Of a DNA stretch of 64,000 nucleotides, positions 10,401-21,720 are shown in pieces (within the stretch, counting starts at the first letter, position 1; the number at the start of each line of letters is the position of its first letter). This DNA comes from Arenicola marina. Taxonomy: Eukaryota; Annelida; Polychaeta; Arenicolidae. The notes below the pieces were generated by a model. The model had not been told where the DNA came from, searched no databases, and saw nothing but the letters and a program-made list of their open reading frames with translations. Position numbers and translations under genes: made by a program. The DNA lies in assembly GCA_964019135.1 (NCBI GenBank), contig OZ025253.1:6143059-6207058 (forward strand), in the 5' to 3' direction.

Positions 10401-12590
10401 GCGCGCCACACTCGATGAAGAAGCCATTCTTCTGTGAAAACCAACGTCATGGTACAGTGTTCTACCATAAAGAAGTACCAAAGGGTGCCTTTCTGTGGGC
10501 CAGGACCCAAAATACCCAGCGTGACTTCCGAGATTGCGATAGAGCTACGTCGTATGCCAATACATTGCTCAGACCGGTCATTTTAGCGCATTTAGGCGCA
10601 ACGGAACCAGCCTAGTCCGTTAATTTTCAATCAGCCGCCATTTTTTCTACGGAATGTCACGTGTTCTTTTGAATGGTGAAGATCGGCATGCCGAAAGAAG
10701 GCGCCGAACCGGACCCAGGAGAAGAAGTGTCGGGCGGCATACCGAGGCGTAATGTGCGTATTCGGCTTACCTTGCGGATATACCCGAGTTACCAGTGATT
10801 CAGTGATGTAACCAATGCTAATGTTACTTTGATATGTAACTAGAAATCTCAGTATAATCATATCTGTTATTCACTTAATAGAAAGATAGAACTATTGAAG
10901 CGCAACGATTGGGCCAATCCATATACTATCTAGATTGTTGTATTTCTGTTCCTGTTTACATTTGTCAATTTGTTTATATAATGATTCTGATTTATCCGAA
11001 TTTACTTGATGGCTGCGCGGAGAATTATTGGAGTACTACATTATGGGACTACGTGTTGGTATCACCCCTACACTATGGTGAGAAGAACGAATGGACTCGT
11101 CCAAGTGAAACCCCCCTGACAACGCGGATTGTTTACCGATTGTCGTCAAACGCGAGACGATGTAGCGGCAGTTTACACGGGGGTTTACTTGATTCTCAAC
11201 CACCAACTAAATAAACCACCTCCTCCACGCCGCCTCCACTTTGCATGGGACGTGAGTCAAAAGGGTCTGAGCTAAATTTCATATAATGTCTCCTGATATA
11301 GGTCATTAGGTTTTTAAGCAATAATAATACAGTATGCAACTGGATGAGACTTGCTCACGAGCCGTTTAAATATCGTATATAATCATTGTATCATGAAGCC
11401 ATATTGTTATTGTTATTAGTATTACAGCATATGTGTGTGGATAATTTCAAAATTGTGTGTTGAGGTGAGTTATTAGGTTTTAAAGTACAACACATGTTGA
11501 AATGTCATGACCCGTATTTACGAGGTATTAAGTATCGTATATCTCGTCTCATTGTAATTGATACCTCAGCGTATGTATTTGCATAATTTCAGAAATATCT
11601 ATTGAACTAAGTTATAAAGTTTAAATAAATGGTAAATGATCCGTTGATCCGTGATTTCCATATTTGTACTAGGCGCTTGTCCCCTCACCTTCCCTGCTAG
11701 GTATGAAGGCAACACCTATTTTCATATAGCCTTTCATAAATATCCATAGTGGACTGCATAATATGGTATATCTTTATATATATCAATAAGTATCCATTAA
11801 TATTTGCCTGTCTAACATCTGATTGCCACAGATGCGTATTACATTTAATTCTTAGTGGTAATGTTTTACCACCACATTTGTCATTAGGAATGTGTTTTCG
11901 CCTCACCCTTTTGCGTGGCGATATGTTTTCCGCCAAAGTTTGTTTCATTTGTGGCGTGTTTTTCCGCCACATGTTTATCAGTGGCGATGTGTTTTAAAGT
12001 TGCCCTATCAAACTGCCTACATAAGTCGTTGTGTTATTCTATTAGAATACAGGGAACGAGCTGCGGGCGAGCCAGCTATATCACCCGTTCGTAGCGCTAG
12101 ACATAAATACTTTATTTCATTATTTTGATTTGTGTACTCTTCATGGCAATGCAGCTTATTATTATACCGAAGTAATGCACCCAATATACAGTTAACTGAC
12201 CTTGTTGTGGAGGACTTCTGAGACCGCCTTCGACTGTGGGGTGGTGACTATTTTCCGAGATGTTTTCACCATGTGGTCCGAGGGCGGGTCCATTAGGGCT
12301 TGCACCAAGGCGATGACATCGGGGTCACGTGCTCCGGCTTTCCTGGCGATCAGCTCATCCAGCCGCGCTTTCAAAACCATGTCATATTGCGTCACGATGG
12401 CGTTGACGCGTCTCTCGGCAAGTGGCACTGCGGTATCGGCGGAGTTGGGTTCGGGACCATTGTGATTGGACATGTAGGACAGTGGTCGGTGCGAGGGGGT
12501 GTGATTGGACAGCATGGCTATGAACACGTAGGCGGTGTGCACCCCAAGCACTACCAGCAGAGTCTTCAGCCATAGTGGATAGCGCTGCAT
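7028..12590 (-). CDS. FkbM-type methyltransferase, type II membrane protein, copy 1 (join 12590-12201, 10431-10237, 7402-7028)
   Basis: Seen: three coding exons with GT-AG borders and phase-0 introns give 319 residues ending in TAA. Residues about 8-26 are hydrophobic behind a short basic N-terminus, which suggests a signal anchor with the domain in the secretory lumen. An NHT glycosylation sequon follows at about 28. The catalytic part begins near 131: GFFIECGALDGE (133-144) is the SAM-binding loop, LIEMDP (162-167) the acidic turn, and SLDVEG (243-248) the second conserved FkbM block. Family knowledge: this matches Methyltransf_21 proteins, including the animal Star-like group, presumed SAM-dependent O-methyltransferases; the substrate is unknown. 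The first exon begins after an acceptor 9 nt before the ATG, so an upstream exon (5' UTR, or in-frame coding) probably exists and was not found. All key motifs are intact. Confidence 0.85.
7403..9243. other. Intron between last and middle exons, copy 1, non-repeat part
   Basis: No exon recognised. A plus-strand 152-codon open frame at 8687-9145 is kept in unit 3 (55205-55663) but broken in unit 2, so it is not called. A stretch at about 8360-8510 resembles 15120-15270 (GGxxTxCTGGGxxTxAAC, then GTGAGGCAGT), suggesting one old repeat family at both places. Confidence 0.55.
8516..8548. other. Intronic hairpin, unit 1 (two mismatches)
   Basis: AACACCGCACTCTTT and AAAGAGTAGGGTGTT surround a GCG loop. 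Two pairs are lost compared with the perfect version in unit 2. Confidence 0.7.
9244..10224. repeat. 39-bp intronic minisatellite with CRE palindromes, copy 1
   Basis: About 25 units of 39 bp in the intron between the middle and last exons. By count, 19 units contain the exact octamer TGACGTCA (palindromic CRE/ATF site) and the rest differ by about one base. The other half of each unit is pyrimidine-rich (CTTACCTCTGTCTCTCC); on the gene strand that reads AGAGGTAAG, a 5' splice-site match. The array stops about 13 bp from the real donor of the middle exon. Confidence 0.93.
10237..10431 (-). CDS. Gene copy 1, middle coding exon (codons 131-195)
   Basis: Acceptor TTTTCACAG at 10432-10440 and donor GAG|GTAAGT at 10237-10231 bound exactly 65 codons in phase 0. 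It encodes the SAM-binding half of the FkbM domain (GFFIECGALDGE, then LIEMDP). The 39-bp minisatellite starts about 13 bp beyond the donor and shares nine bases with the donor sequence. Confidence 0.9.
10432..12200. other. Intron between first and middle exons, copy 1
   Basis: 1769 bp holding the stem-loop array near 11854-11996 and otherwise unremarkable AT-rich sequence. A 101-codon plus-strand open frame at 10909-11214 is open in all units but matches nothing known and lies antisense in the intron. Confidence 0.6.
11854..11996. repeat. Tandem short stem-loops, unit 1
   Basis: Several consecutive small inverted repeats of the form GTGGCG-loop-CGCCAC, the first being GTGGTAA/TTACCAC, spaced about 30-40 bp within the intron between first and middle exons. 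The last stem-loop has lost its right arm in this unit through a deletion of about 45 bp. Confidence 0.7.
12201..12590 (-). CDS. Gene copy 1, first coding exon (codons 1-130)
   Basis: Begins at an ATG 9 nt inside an exon whose acceptor is TTTGTTGCAG at 12600-12609; the exon itself starts at 12599. It encodes the membrane anchor and the luminal stem. It ends CAC-AAC-AAG followed by donor GTCAGT (12200-12195), in phase 0. The donor is non-consensus at +3 but good at +4 to +6. The frame is also open across the nine upstream bases, so the true start could lie in an earlier exon. Confidence 0.85.
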
Positions 12591-12599
12591 GGGGTTGAC

Positions 12600-12629
12600 C
12601 TGCAACAAATGGCAATGGACATGGGTCAG
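12600..12629 (-). promoter_or_regulatory. Acceptor and likely branch point of first coding exon, copy 1
   Basis: AG at 12601-12600 is preceded by TTTGTTGC. A CTGAC at 12629-12625, inside the last 67-bp repeat unit, places its adenine 26 nt from the AG, in the normal branch-point range. The same spacing holds at 39917-39946 and 59161-59190. Confidence 0.6.
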
Positions 12630-14190
12630 AAACACACACAAGCCAGGCGGTGAGATGGGCTTTTCTCTTCTCTCACCCTACCGGACTTGATCAGAAACAC
12701 ACACAAACCAGACTGTGAGATGAGCTTTCTCTCTTCTCTCACCCTACCGGACATGGGTCAGAAACACACACAAGCCAGACGGTGAGATGGGCTTTCTCTC
12801 TTCTCTCACCCTACCGGACATGGGTCAGAAACACACACAAGCCAAACGGTGAGATGGGCTTTCTCTCTTCTCTAACTCTACCAGACATGGGTCAGAAACA
12901 CGCATAAGGCAGGCAGTGAGATGGGCTTTCTCTCTCCTCTCACTCTACTGGACGTGGGTCACAAGCACGCGCAAGGCAGGCAGTGAGATGGGCGTTTTCT
13001 CTTCTCTAACTCTACCGGACATGGGTCAGAAACAGGCACAGGGCAGGCGGTGAGATGGGCTTTCTCTCTCCTCTCACTCTACTGAACGTGGGTCACAAGC
13101 ACGCGCAAGGCAGGCAGTGAGATGGGCGTTTTCTCTTCTCTAACTCTACCGGACATGGGTCAGAAACACACACAAGCCAGACGGTGAGATGGGCTTTCTC
13201 TCTTCTCTCACCCTACCGGACATGGGTCAGAAACAGGCACAGGGCAGGCAGTGAGATGGGCTTTCTCTCTCCTCTCACTCTACTAGACGTGGGTCACAAG
13301 CACGCGCAAGGCAGGCAGTGAGATGGGCGTTTTCTCTTCTCTAACTCTACCGGACATGGGTCAGAAACACACACACGCCAAACGGTGAGATGGGCTTTCT
13401 CTCTTCTCTAACTCTACCAGACATGGGTCAATAACACGCATAAGGCAGGCAGTGAGATGGGCTTTCTCTCTCCTCTCACTCTACTGGACGTGGGTCACAA
13501 GCACGCGCAAGGCAGGCAGTGAGATGGGCGTTTTCTCTTCTCTAACTCTACCGGACATGGGTCAGAAACAGGCACAGGGCAGGCGGTGAGACGGGCTTTC
13601 TCCCTTCTCAAACTCTACCAGATATGGGTCAGGAACACGCACAGGGCAGGCAGTGAGATGGGCTTTCTGTCTTCTCTCACTCTAACGGAAATGGGTCAGA
13701 AACACACACAAGGCAGGGGGTGAGACGGGCTTTCTCTCTTATCTCTGACATGGGTCAGAAACACTCACAAGGCAGGTGGTGAGATGGACTTTCTCCCTTC
13801 TCGAACTCTACCAGACATAGGTCAGACACACACACAAGCCAGACGTTGAGATGGGCTTATCTCTTCTCTCACTCTACTGGACGTGGGTCAGAAACACACA
13901 CAAGGCAGCCGGTGAGACGGGCTTTCTCTCTTATCTCTTACATGGATCAGAAACACACACAAGGCAGGCGGTGAGATGCGCTTTCTCTCTTCTCTCACCC
14001 TACCGGACATGGGTCAGAATCACACACAAGCCAGACTGTGAGATGGGCTTTCTCTCTTCTCTCACCCTACCGGACATGGGTCAGAAACACACACAAGAAG
14101 CCAGGCGTTGAGATGGGCTTTTTCTCTTCTCTCACTCTACTAGACATGGGTCAGAAACACACACAAGCCGGACGGTGAGATGGGTTTCTC
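12616..14190. repeat. 67-bp minisatellite upstream of first coding exon, copy 1
   Basis: About 23 units of 67 bp, with CATGGGTCAGAAACACACAC and GGTGAGATGGGCTTTCTC as hallmarks. It ends 15 bp from the acceptor of the first coding exon. On the gene strand each unit gives GTTTCTGACCC, with CTGAC matching the branch-point consensus. Confidence 0.94.
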
Positions 14191-14410
14191 CTTCGACTTT
14201 CGTCATTGCATTTTATGCTTACACTCTTCAGATCCGGTCTCAGCGACAGGGACACCGGTGCAAGTGATAGTACAAACAGTAGGGCTATTCGTTGGCTACC
14301 TTGACGTATATGGGGTGACATATCGAACGTTTTTGATACTAAAACTTTTTTACTTGCATAGGAGGTTTTTCAGGCATCGTACTGTACAACAAGATGGGTC
14401 GACATTCTGA

Positions 14411-14430
14411 AGATAGATAGAGAGGTAGAG

Positions 14431-14469
<39 letters not shown>

Positions 14470-14470
14470 G
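14411..14470. repeat. (GA)n microsatellite, unit 1
   Basis: AGAG tract with a few GATA/GGTA interruptions, between the 67-bp array and the LINE remnant. Confidence 0.95.
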
Positions 14471-14478
14471 TCTTATTC

Positions 14479-14720
14479 TCATTGCCCCCCCAATTTAATG
14501 CCGAGCAAACCCAGTTTTGATGTGTGACCAAGTCTCAAAAACTCTGAACTTGGTCCATGTAGGCCAGGCGACTTGTGTACTTTCAGGTGATGTACAGCCT
14601 CAGAACACTCACTTTCAAGGAATGGTAATTCACAAACATACCTTTCACTTTCCTTCAGAATATTTTTCCACCTTTGTGCCATTTACACACTCAGGCATAC
14701 ACAATTACGAATAATAATGT
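14479..14720 (-). mobile_element. Decayed LINE reverse-transcriptase fragment, unit 1
   Basis: A minus-strand frame at 14682-14479 reads ECSEAVHHLKVHKSPGLHG followed by SSEFL. This resembles the start of LINE reverse transcriptases, where a KSPGxDG(I)PxEF motif follows an acidic/Ala-rich helix. The canonical D of PGxDG is replaced by H. Only this short block is recognisable, so it is an old remnant present before the duplication. Confidence 0.65.
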
Positions 14721-16460
14721 TCATACCGGCAAGCTGTCTTGCGTTCCTTATTTAGACGAATGCACCAAAGAAATGATATGAAGAGTGCCCCAGTTCAGAC
14801 TTTGGTCAAGTCGAAGATAAGAACGACACAGCCATGTTTTTTTTCTTAGTAACGAACCGACTGATACATGTACAAGTCTTACCCAACATAGATCGCCTTG
14901 CTCCATGAAACCAAACCCCAGGAAATAGTCGCCCAAAACGGATAGCCAGCTGTTCTGACACTAATGTAGGTAATTTAGAGACGGACGATGACATTAATGG
15001 CGAGGGTGAAATATGTGCTGCTACAGTTGACGAAGGGCCAATACAATTCTAACGCCATCCAAAACTCGAGTTATTACTATTATTAAGAGTTGAATTTAAG
15101 TTTGATTCTGTCTCACATAGGGCTGCTGGGCGTTAACATCACTTCTTGGTTCTTTGGTTTAACTTTCGAATACAACGAACTAAATTGTTTCGCGATTACA
15201 AGCCTTCCCAGATGTTGTGAGGCAGTCGCCTTCTTCGCGCTTATCGAGTATGTCGTGGCCAAAAAACGGCACGCCCACCTAGCCCACCTAGGCAGCCAGA
15301 CGGCTGGGCCATTACTTGGGACTTTGAACCCGATACTCGCTCGCATATATCAGGTGCGGTTTAGTACTGAATACTGCCCCTATGTATACGTTTGACGAGT
15401 TTTTCTTGCTATAACTAGTGTACACGGTGCGCAATATTCTCTCTGAATGTGGGTATCGGGATGTCTACGAAACTAAATTACCCTGTGATGTCGCCCGAAT
15501 AAACTTACGAATATCCCAAATGCAAGAAAGAGAATGGAGACAAACTATAGCGAAAAATTCAAAGGTAAAATTTTATAACAATTTTAATTTGATTGCAACG
15601 TTGAAGACTACGTTACAAGAAATCTAACTCAAGGCGAGCGGTCTGTCGTAGCGCAATTAAGGATGGGCGTGTTACTATTGAGAGTGGAAACGGAACCATT
15701 TGACAACACATTTGTGAGAGGAACGTAGGCCTATATGTTTATTTCATAACGTGAAGATAACGTGATGGAAACTGAGCTTCAATTTGTATTTAAATGTAAC
15801 TGCTATAACGAATTTCGGCATGACTGGTTGTACAATGTACATAGTTGATGCCCTACCTTCAGTAGTTTCACTAGAGATCAACAACTAATTTACATAATTA
15901 GTTTAACCATTATTGACGTCAATTAGCAAAATACACCAGACACTGTTTAGGAAAGAGGAAGGCCGCACAATAACGAAGTAACCAGATTCGTGAAAGCTAA
16001 TAGATTCTCTTAGACTAGAGGAACTTCTAACACAACTACAATTGTGATAATCTAGAAAATGAAACAATCAGCTATATAACACTTGAGGCAAAACGCTTCA
16101 TACTCCTGGAAAAAACGGGCAGGAGATCAACCAAACTTGCATAATTTTATCCTCCAACTCCCGGCATAGGTAGGTTTCGATCAACAAATTGTGTTGTCAA
16201 GTGTCGGTATTGTCTTGCTATTGTTGTGATTGCCAATGTCTGTCTGTCTTGTAATGTCATAAGTGTGTGCAAAGATATATATATATATATATCAATACTT
16301 TCGATGATGTCAATCTGAAGTTGTATTTTGATATAATAACGGCTTATATGTTACATGTGTTATGAGTTGTTGAATTGCATATATAGATATGAATATATTA
16401 TCAATATAAAATAAAAATTTAAATCAAATCAAAATATTCCCGGGATAATGAAATGAAGTT
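14721..16460. other. Upstream region, unit 1, no gene recognised
   Basis: Sequence between the LINE remnant and the SINE cluster. Short open frames at 15090-15395 and 15418-15627 recur in units 2 and 3, but they have no recognisable domain. The missing upstream exon or promoter of gene copy 1 could lie here. Confidence 0.5.
16276..16293. repeat. (TA)n microsatellite, unit 1
   Basis: Short TA run; longer versions lie at about 42718-42744 and 62350-62376 in the other units. Confidence 0.9.
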
Positions 16461-16917
16461 GGGGGGCATTTGCTCAAGATGCAGGTGACAGGGTTCGAAC
16501 CCATGACCTGTTGAATTGCATTCGGTTAGGTTTGGTTAAGTTTTAAGTAAGTTTCAACCTCTGTAGGCTATATCGCGACAGTGGGAAGGATCAATGCAGA
16601 GAGGAGCCATGTCTCCTGGAGTAAACCTATACTCTTGGCAAAAGAACAATATGGGAGCGTACATCTTGCACAAACATATATATTATGCCACATGTGAGGT
16701 TCGAACTACGCACAGGTCACTTTGGCTGGCCTAGTAGAGCACAATTGACAATCGACGAACGTGTTACCCACTAGGCCACTTTGTGAGCTCCAAGCCCTCG
16801 GCTTTGGTGCACGTCAAGGATGAATGGATGAAACAGTTCCGATATTAGGTACCCCCCCGAACCCGGATTCTAACCCAGGATCTACGGTCTAGCGCGCTAA
16901 CCATTACGCCAGAGCCT
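16461..16917 (-). mobile_element. Cluster of tRNA-derived SINE pieces, unit 1
   Basis: Three tRNA-like segments on the minus strand. (1) A perfect B box GGTTCGAACCC near 16492-16502, with no good A box. (2) 16690-16790: A-box-like TGGCCTAGTGGGTAACACG and B-box-like GTTCGAACC about 75 nt apart. (3) 16851-16917: GGCTCTGGCGTAATGGTTAG with a decayed B box GGTTAGAATCC about 33 nt on, close to real tRNA spacing; its D-arm half is the relative of the 37-bp array units. None folds into a convincing tRNA, so these are read as SINE heads or tRNA pseudogenes. Confidence 0.65.
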
Positions 16918-17239
16918 TATTATGTGCGTATGCAATGACACTACAACGAAAACTCATATACGCAAAGCTTTTCCACTCCGTCTCAAAACACTTGAATAAA
17001 AAGGCTTGAATTGTAAGTGCCCAGGAGGGAAAGGGCATCGTGAGTTGAGTGTTAAATTAGAGAAGTCCTAACCATCGATAAAAACCGTCGTTAAAAGGTT
17101 GAAGGGAAAAACTATTTCTCAAACCTTTCGTGTCCTATAGATGTCAATGTTAAATAACTGCCAGAATAAAACAATTCCAAGTAAAATAACCGTTGTTAAT
17201 ACAAAATAAATGTTCTTAAAATATACCTTTTATACTGTA

Positions 17240-17420
17240 ACACAAATGTTATTCAACTAGGCTTAATGTAAAATAACTGCTATTGAACTAGGTTTAATAT
17301 AAAATAAATGTTATTAGAATACGCTTAATGTAAAATAAATGTTATTAAGATAGGCTTAAAGTAAAATAAATGCTATTAAGATAGGCTTAATGTAAAATAA
17401 ATATGATTAAAATAAGCTGT
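17240..17420. repeat. 31-bp AT-rich array, unit 1
   Basis: Six or so degenerate copies built on AAAATAAATGTTATTAAGAT and AGGCTTAATGT. Confidence 0.85.
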
Positions 17421-18051
17421 GGGTAACAATAATTTATGTCAAGTACATTGAATGTAAAGTCAAATTGACATTACATATTTGACATTAAAGTAAGTTGTCA
17501 TATTAGCGTTCAGATACTAAGTAGGCGTAGCCACGAGGAAGGGGGTTATATCCGCCAGCAATATATACGCCACTAAATAATGAATACCACTGAGTGACCG
17601 CCTCACTTTCTATGAATATCTGAACGCCGATACCACACCTGAATGGAGTCCGGTGGCAGTAGGTTCGCATTTCTAAGAGTTGACATCTAATAATTAACTA
17701 ATAAAGTCAACACCATGTGACATGAAAAAGACGCACACACACAAAAGCAGCTGGTATAAAGTTTGTCCTTGTCCGATATCTCATTATGGACATTGAAAAC
17801 TCGGACTTTCGCGCATGACGTCAGGCTAATTATAGACTATTTTTAGACCACACCCCCATGGAGTGGGCGCTGACTGCATGCCTCCAGTTATTACTCCCCA
17901 CAACGTGCTCGGGCTCATATGTTGTATGGCCGACCTAATCGTGGAAGTGGACCGACACCACTGACAGAATTCATGGCAAAAATTGGTAGGCAATGACAAT
18001 GAGTCTATTTATGCCTAAATTATATCGGTCCCCATATTTAGGCCATATCCT

Positions 18052-18104
18052 AGTGCTGAATCACTCATCCAATGATGTAATCAATCGATGAGTCATTCAG
18101 CACT
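18052..18104. other. Inverted repeat, unit 1
   Basis: AGTGCTGAATCACTCATC (18052-18069) and GATGAGTCATTCAGCACT (18087-18104) pair with one mismatch over 18 bp around a 17-nt loop. The right arm contains TGAGTCA, an AP-1-like heptamer. The unit 2 version (near 44502-44554) has another mismatch. It could be a small palindromic element end, but no target duplication was seen. Confidence 0.7.
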
Positions 18105-18110
18105 AATCCT

Positions 18111-18275
18111 ATCTATATGACTACCCCAACCACCCACTGGAACCCAAAGACCGGGCCTCGAGGTCCGGACTTTTGTGTGATATCTATATGACTACCCCCA
18201 ACACAAACGGGAACCCAAAGACCGGGTCGTATCATATCTATATGACTACCCTCACTATCCACTAGGACCGTAGTA
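18111..18275. repeat. Three-copy TATCTATATGACTACC repeat, unit 1
   Basis: Three tandem degenerate copies of roughly 55-70 bp, each opening TATCTATATGACTACC; two also contain GGAACCCAAAGACCGGG. Confidence 0.8.
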
Positions 18276-19805
18276 TATCTGGCTAATTTTAATTCGAATT
18301 CGAAACTTTGAGAACACCAGATTCCTTTGCCCTGAGTTTGGCCCTAAAAAAGGGAGGTGGGTGGTCCGGACTCTCCCTTTTATACCCTGGATCCCTGGTC
18401 GACGTAGATACAGCATTCATGAGGGGAAGAGGGGCAAACCTGGCGGTGGGGGATACCCCCCTCTAAATCGCGAATCCCCAAGAATTGGGGAGAGCAATAT
18501 CGAATTTCCAAGATTAAGACATGTTAAAGCTGGGCACGAAAACAAACGGCCTTAATGGTTATATCGCGAATATCGAGGAGAAAATTCATAGACTGCTATA
18601 ACGGATCGCGGTAAATAGGGAAAGGGAGCGTTGAACGAGGATAGCATTGTACGGATAAAGATCCCTAAAAAATGCCAACCGCTGATCGCGAAACTCCAAG
18701 AATTACTGGGTGCCAATCGCGGGGATCGGAAAATGTATCCCCCCCCCACCCACCCAATTCATGAGATTCCATGCCTCGGAAAGCTAACAATGTATGAAGT
18801 ACGACTTTGATCCTAACATGTGCAATTAAATAAACTCCCGAACAGTCGTTTTCTTAATCCACAGCCAAGCCAGATAGCGCTGAATTACACACTACAAATA
18901 TCTTTCAAATATACATACACAAATATCAGATAATGCTGACCCGATACCGCCTAACATCCATTCGTTTACCAAATAAATATAGGAATATTTAGAATCAAAG
19001 TCCCCATTAATGCTACAAAAATATAGGTATTTCTTCAACATTCAGACAGGGGCTTTTGTCCAAGTGTACTTTTGGGGCCGGATTTTGTGCTCGCCGGGGC
19101 TTTTATCACCCCCCCCCCCCTATGAAGTAGTCCCACCCTCAGCGTCCACAATTACGTGAAATTTATCTCGATGTGCCCATCTGAGACTGAAGCTTGATCA
19201 CCATTGCAGCTCTTCACTATATAGTCCAGTTAAAATCGAAAGTGTTCAAAATTCCAGCTCTTGACTAGATATTCCAGTTGATATAAAAAATGTTAAAATA
19301 ATTAACCTTTGTATAGATTACCATGACTGTCAGTTACTGACGTGTCGCTTCGTGCATGGGAATCGACACATCAACAATATGCTAAAGTATTTAGTGTATG
19401 TGTAACATAATGAAATTGATCGATATATACATATATATACAACAAACTTTCCCTCAAGCTCTGACATTCGTTTTCTCACCGCCATTAAGCTGTAATGCCC
19501 TAGTATTCCAATTGTTGAACCTCCGCGGATCCTATTTGAAGACACAAACGGCCAACAGTCCTGTTCGCTTCAGTAAGGGGGGTATATTGACAGGGATGAC
19601 GAGTGGGCAACTCTCGAAACCCCGCAGCCTGAAACAAAAAACGCCGCTCAGGCCGACCCACGGGTGTGTATCGGCGGAAGAGGACGCAAGGTCCACCCGA
19701 GACGCACGCAAGGCGCATGCGCACTGATTGTTTAGACTCGCGTGGTGACATTATATATAGGGGGAGGGGGGGGTGGCGCAAGGGGTATTTTCGTTTTTTT
19801 CATTT

Positions 19806-20045
19806 CACCGTGAACTGGGAATGAGAAAAGTAATTCTTCGTGAACTGGGAATGAGATATTAGCCGACTTAGTCCTAGGATTTACATTAATCGTGAACTGA
19901 GAATTTTAATATGAAATAACCGTGAATTGGGAAATCGCCAATTTATATTATGCGTCCGTCCCTTCAATTGTATGCGCGGAGTTCTCAATATGATTCATCG
20001 TGACCTGGAATAAAAAAATGTGTTCTTCGTGATTTGGCAACACGA
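19806..20045. repeat. Degenerate CGTGAACTGGGAA repeats, unit 1
   Basis: The motif CGTGAACTGGGAA or a close variant (CGTGAATTGGGAA, CGTGACCTGGAA, CGTGATTTGG) occurs six times at irregular spacing of about 30-90 bp, just before a C-rich tract at 20046-20091. Confidence 0.65.
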
Positions 20046-20198
20046 CCCCCCCCCGTCCGCCGCCCCCCCCCCCCACCCCCCTCCCCTATGTAAGGTAGAG
20101 AGAGCCAATTCCGCCCACTGGCCGTGCACATCCAGTGGCTCTCCAAACGGCCGTACTGTCCAACTAACGCGCACAGTGATCATCTGAATCATGGCAAC

Positions 20199-21218
20199 GA
20201 AGCGAGAAACTTGTCTGTGAACCGGCAAGGTTTGTGCCGCTCCAACGTTCAAAAGAACAACCCTGAGTTACACTTGTTTCCGTTTTGGGGAAGGACTATG
20301 ATTGGCTATCTACGCTGAGCAGAAGAAAATATCATGAATGTTTAAGTAGTTTTAAACTGGAATCGCTTTATAACTCGGGAGTTATGGAGCGATAATGGAA
20401 GAAATTATGGTATTCATTTTTTTTGGTCATAAACAAAATGCTATGTGTTTGTCAATTATTTTTGTCCAAAGAGGGTTACACGTTTGTCATAAACAAAATG
20501 CCACGTGTTCTGTCAATTATTTTTGATATGTCCGATGATGGTTGAACGTTTGTCATAAACAAAATGCCACGTGTTCTGTCAATTATTTTTAATATGTCCG
20601 ATGATGGTTACACGTGGCCGTAGGTGTATAACACCACAACGGGGGGCTGCACATATAAACGTAACATAACTTACTATACATCTAAGTACATGACATTTCT
20701 GTCAGAATCTACTCGTTTTTTCAGTCTATAATCGTGCATAAGCACGCACGACTATGGACTGGCCTACAGAGCACGGTACAGTCTCTGACTAGGGAGGATC
20801 CTGTCACGTGTGTGTCAGCACCAATTCAAGACGTTATGATTCTTGTAACGCAGTTGAGAAGAAGCGTTTGACAAATTACCACTCGAATAGCTTTGAGCAT
20901 TTGTCATGTACACTTCAGGGCCGTCAAGCGTGGAGGATGAAAGGCATCATGCACCCCCCCCCCGCCCCCCCCCCCCAAAATTAACATTATTATGAACATG
21001 TGTGCAAGTCTTGTAGATTCTAACAGAATGTCTTAAGAAAATACGAAAGGCAGTATCATTGTTAAGTTGATGTGCTGGATATGAAATACAGATATTTCGT
21101 TGATGAGGCGATATAGTAATGGTGGGACTTATAGCTTCTTTATCCAAGGTTGAATCTTGTGTTTTATGTACTGTTGGTCTAAGGTAATTGTTCAGCTTCA
21201 TTGTTCAGCTGAAATTGG
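20199..21218. other. About 1-kb segment present in unit 1 and absent from unit 2
   Basis: Unit 2 goes from ATCATGGCAAC directly to ATATATCAGGCTTC at 46500-46520, whereas unit 1 has about 1 kb between these points. No clear terminal repeats or target duplication were found, so deletion in unit 2 is at least as likely as insertion in unit 1. The segment holds the 66-bp repeats and a C run at 20953-20976. Unit 3 does not reach this point. Confidence 0.8.
20424..20615. repeat. Three-copy 66-bp repeat, unit 1 only
   Basis: TGTCATAAACAAAATG followed by a TGTCAATTATTTTT block appears three times with about 66-bp period; the second and third copies are nearly the same. Confidence 0.88.
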
Positions 21219-21720
21219 ATATCAGGCTTCAGCATTTCAAGAAGCAAGTCAATGCTGGTGTATGGCAAGCCATTTTGTCTGTTCATACTTATTTGGACAT
21301 TTTATCTAAATAATTTCAAACATATCTCGCACATATCTTTCAATATGTGCATATATGTACAAACATTTGCACTTATCATTAAATGATTTCAACATATTTA
21401 TATTTTATTAATATTTCCATTAATAAGTCATTAATTCAATTCGACGTTAATTTCAGGTAATCACAAATATTTGCACAAATCTTTACATAATTGCAGTTTT
21501 GTCCAAAGATTTCCACATGCTATGTGCAAATATTTAATTGCACGTATATGGCACGAAATATTTAGAGATATATAGACCAATTATTTATTGATATGTTGAA
21601 TTGATTTCATGATAAGTTATTTGATTTTATAATATGTAGAATTGATTTAATATTATGTGGATCTATGTTGAAATCGTTTACTGATGCGTGCAAATATCTT
21701 GACATGTAAAGTTTTTTTCA

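Larger units (their letters stand above)
16918..19805. other. Inter-gene region, unit 1
   Basis: Apart from the 31-bp array, the inverted repeat and the three-copy repeat, nothing coding was seen. Around 18430-18720 short blocks such as ATCGCGAATCCCCAAGAAT recur several times; part of this is deleted in unit 2. A C run lies at about 19110-19121. Confidence 0.5.

Noticed and set aside
10909..11214. 101-codon plus-strand open frame, conserved in three units
   Set aside because: Conservation is explained by recent duplication; substitutions include non-conservative changes and no domain is visible.
16851..16917. Functional tRNA gene
   Set aside because: The acceptor ends do not pair, the T loop is altered (GTTAGAATCC) and no sound anticodon stem forms; better read as a SINE head or pseudogene.
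20043..20091. C-rich tracts (also near 20953 and 46352) as G-quadruplex control elements
   Set aside because: They are mostly plain homopolymer runs of uncertain length, sensitive to sequencing error, with no link to a gene start.
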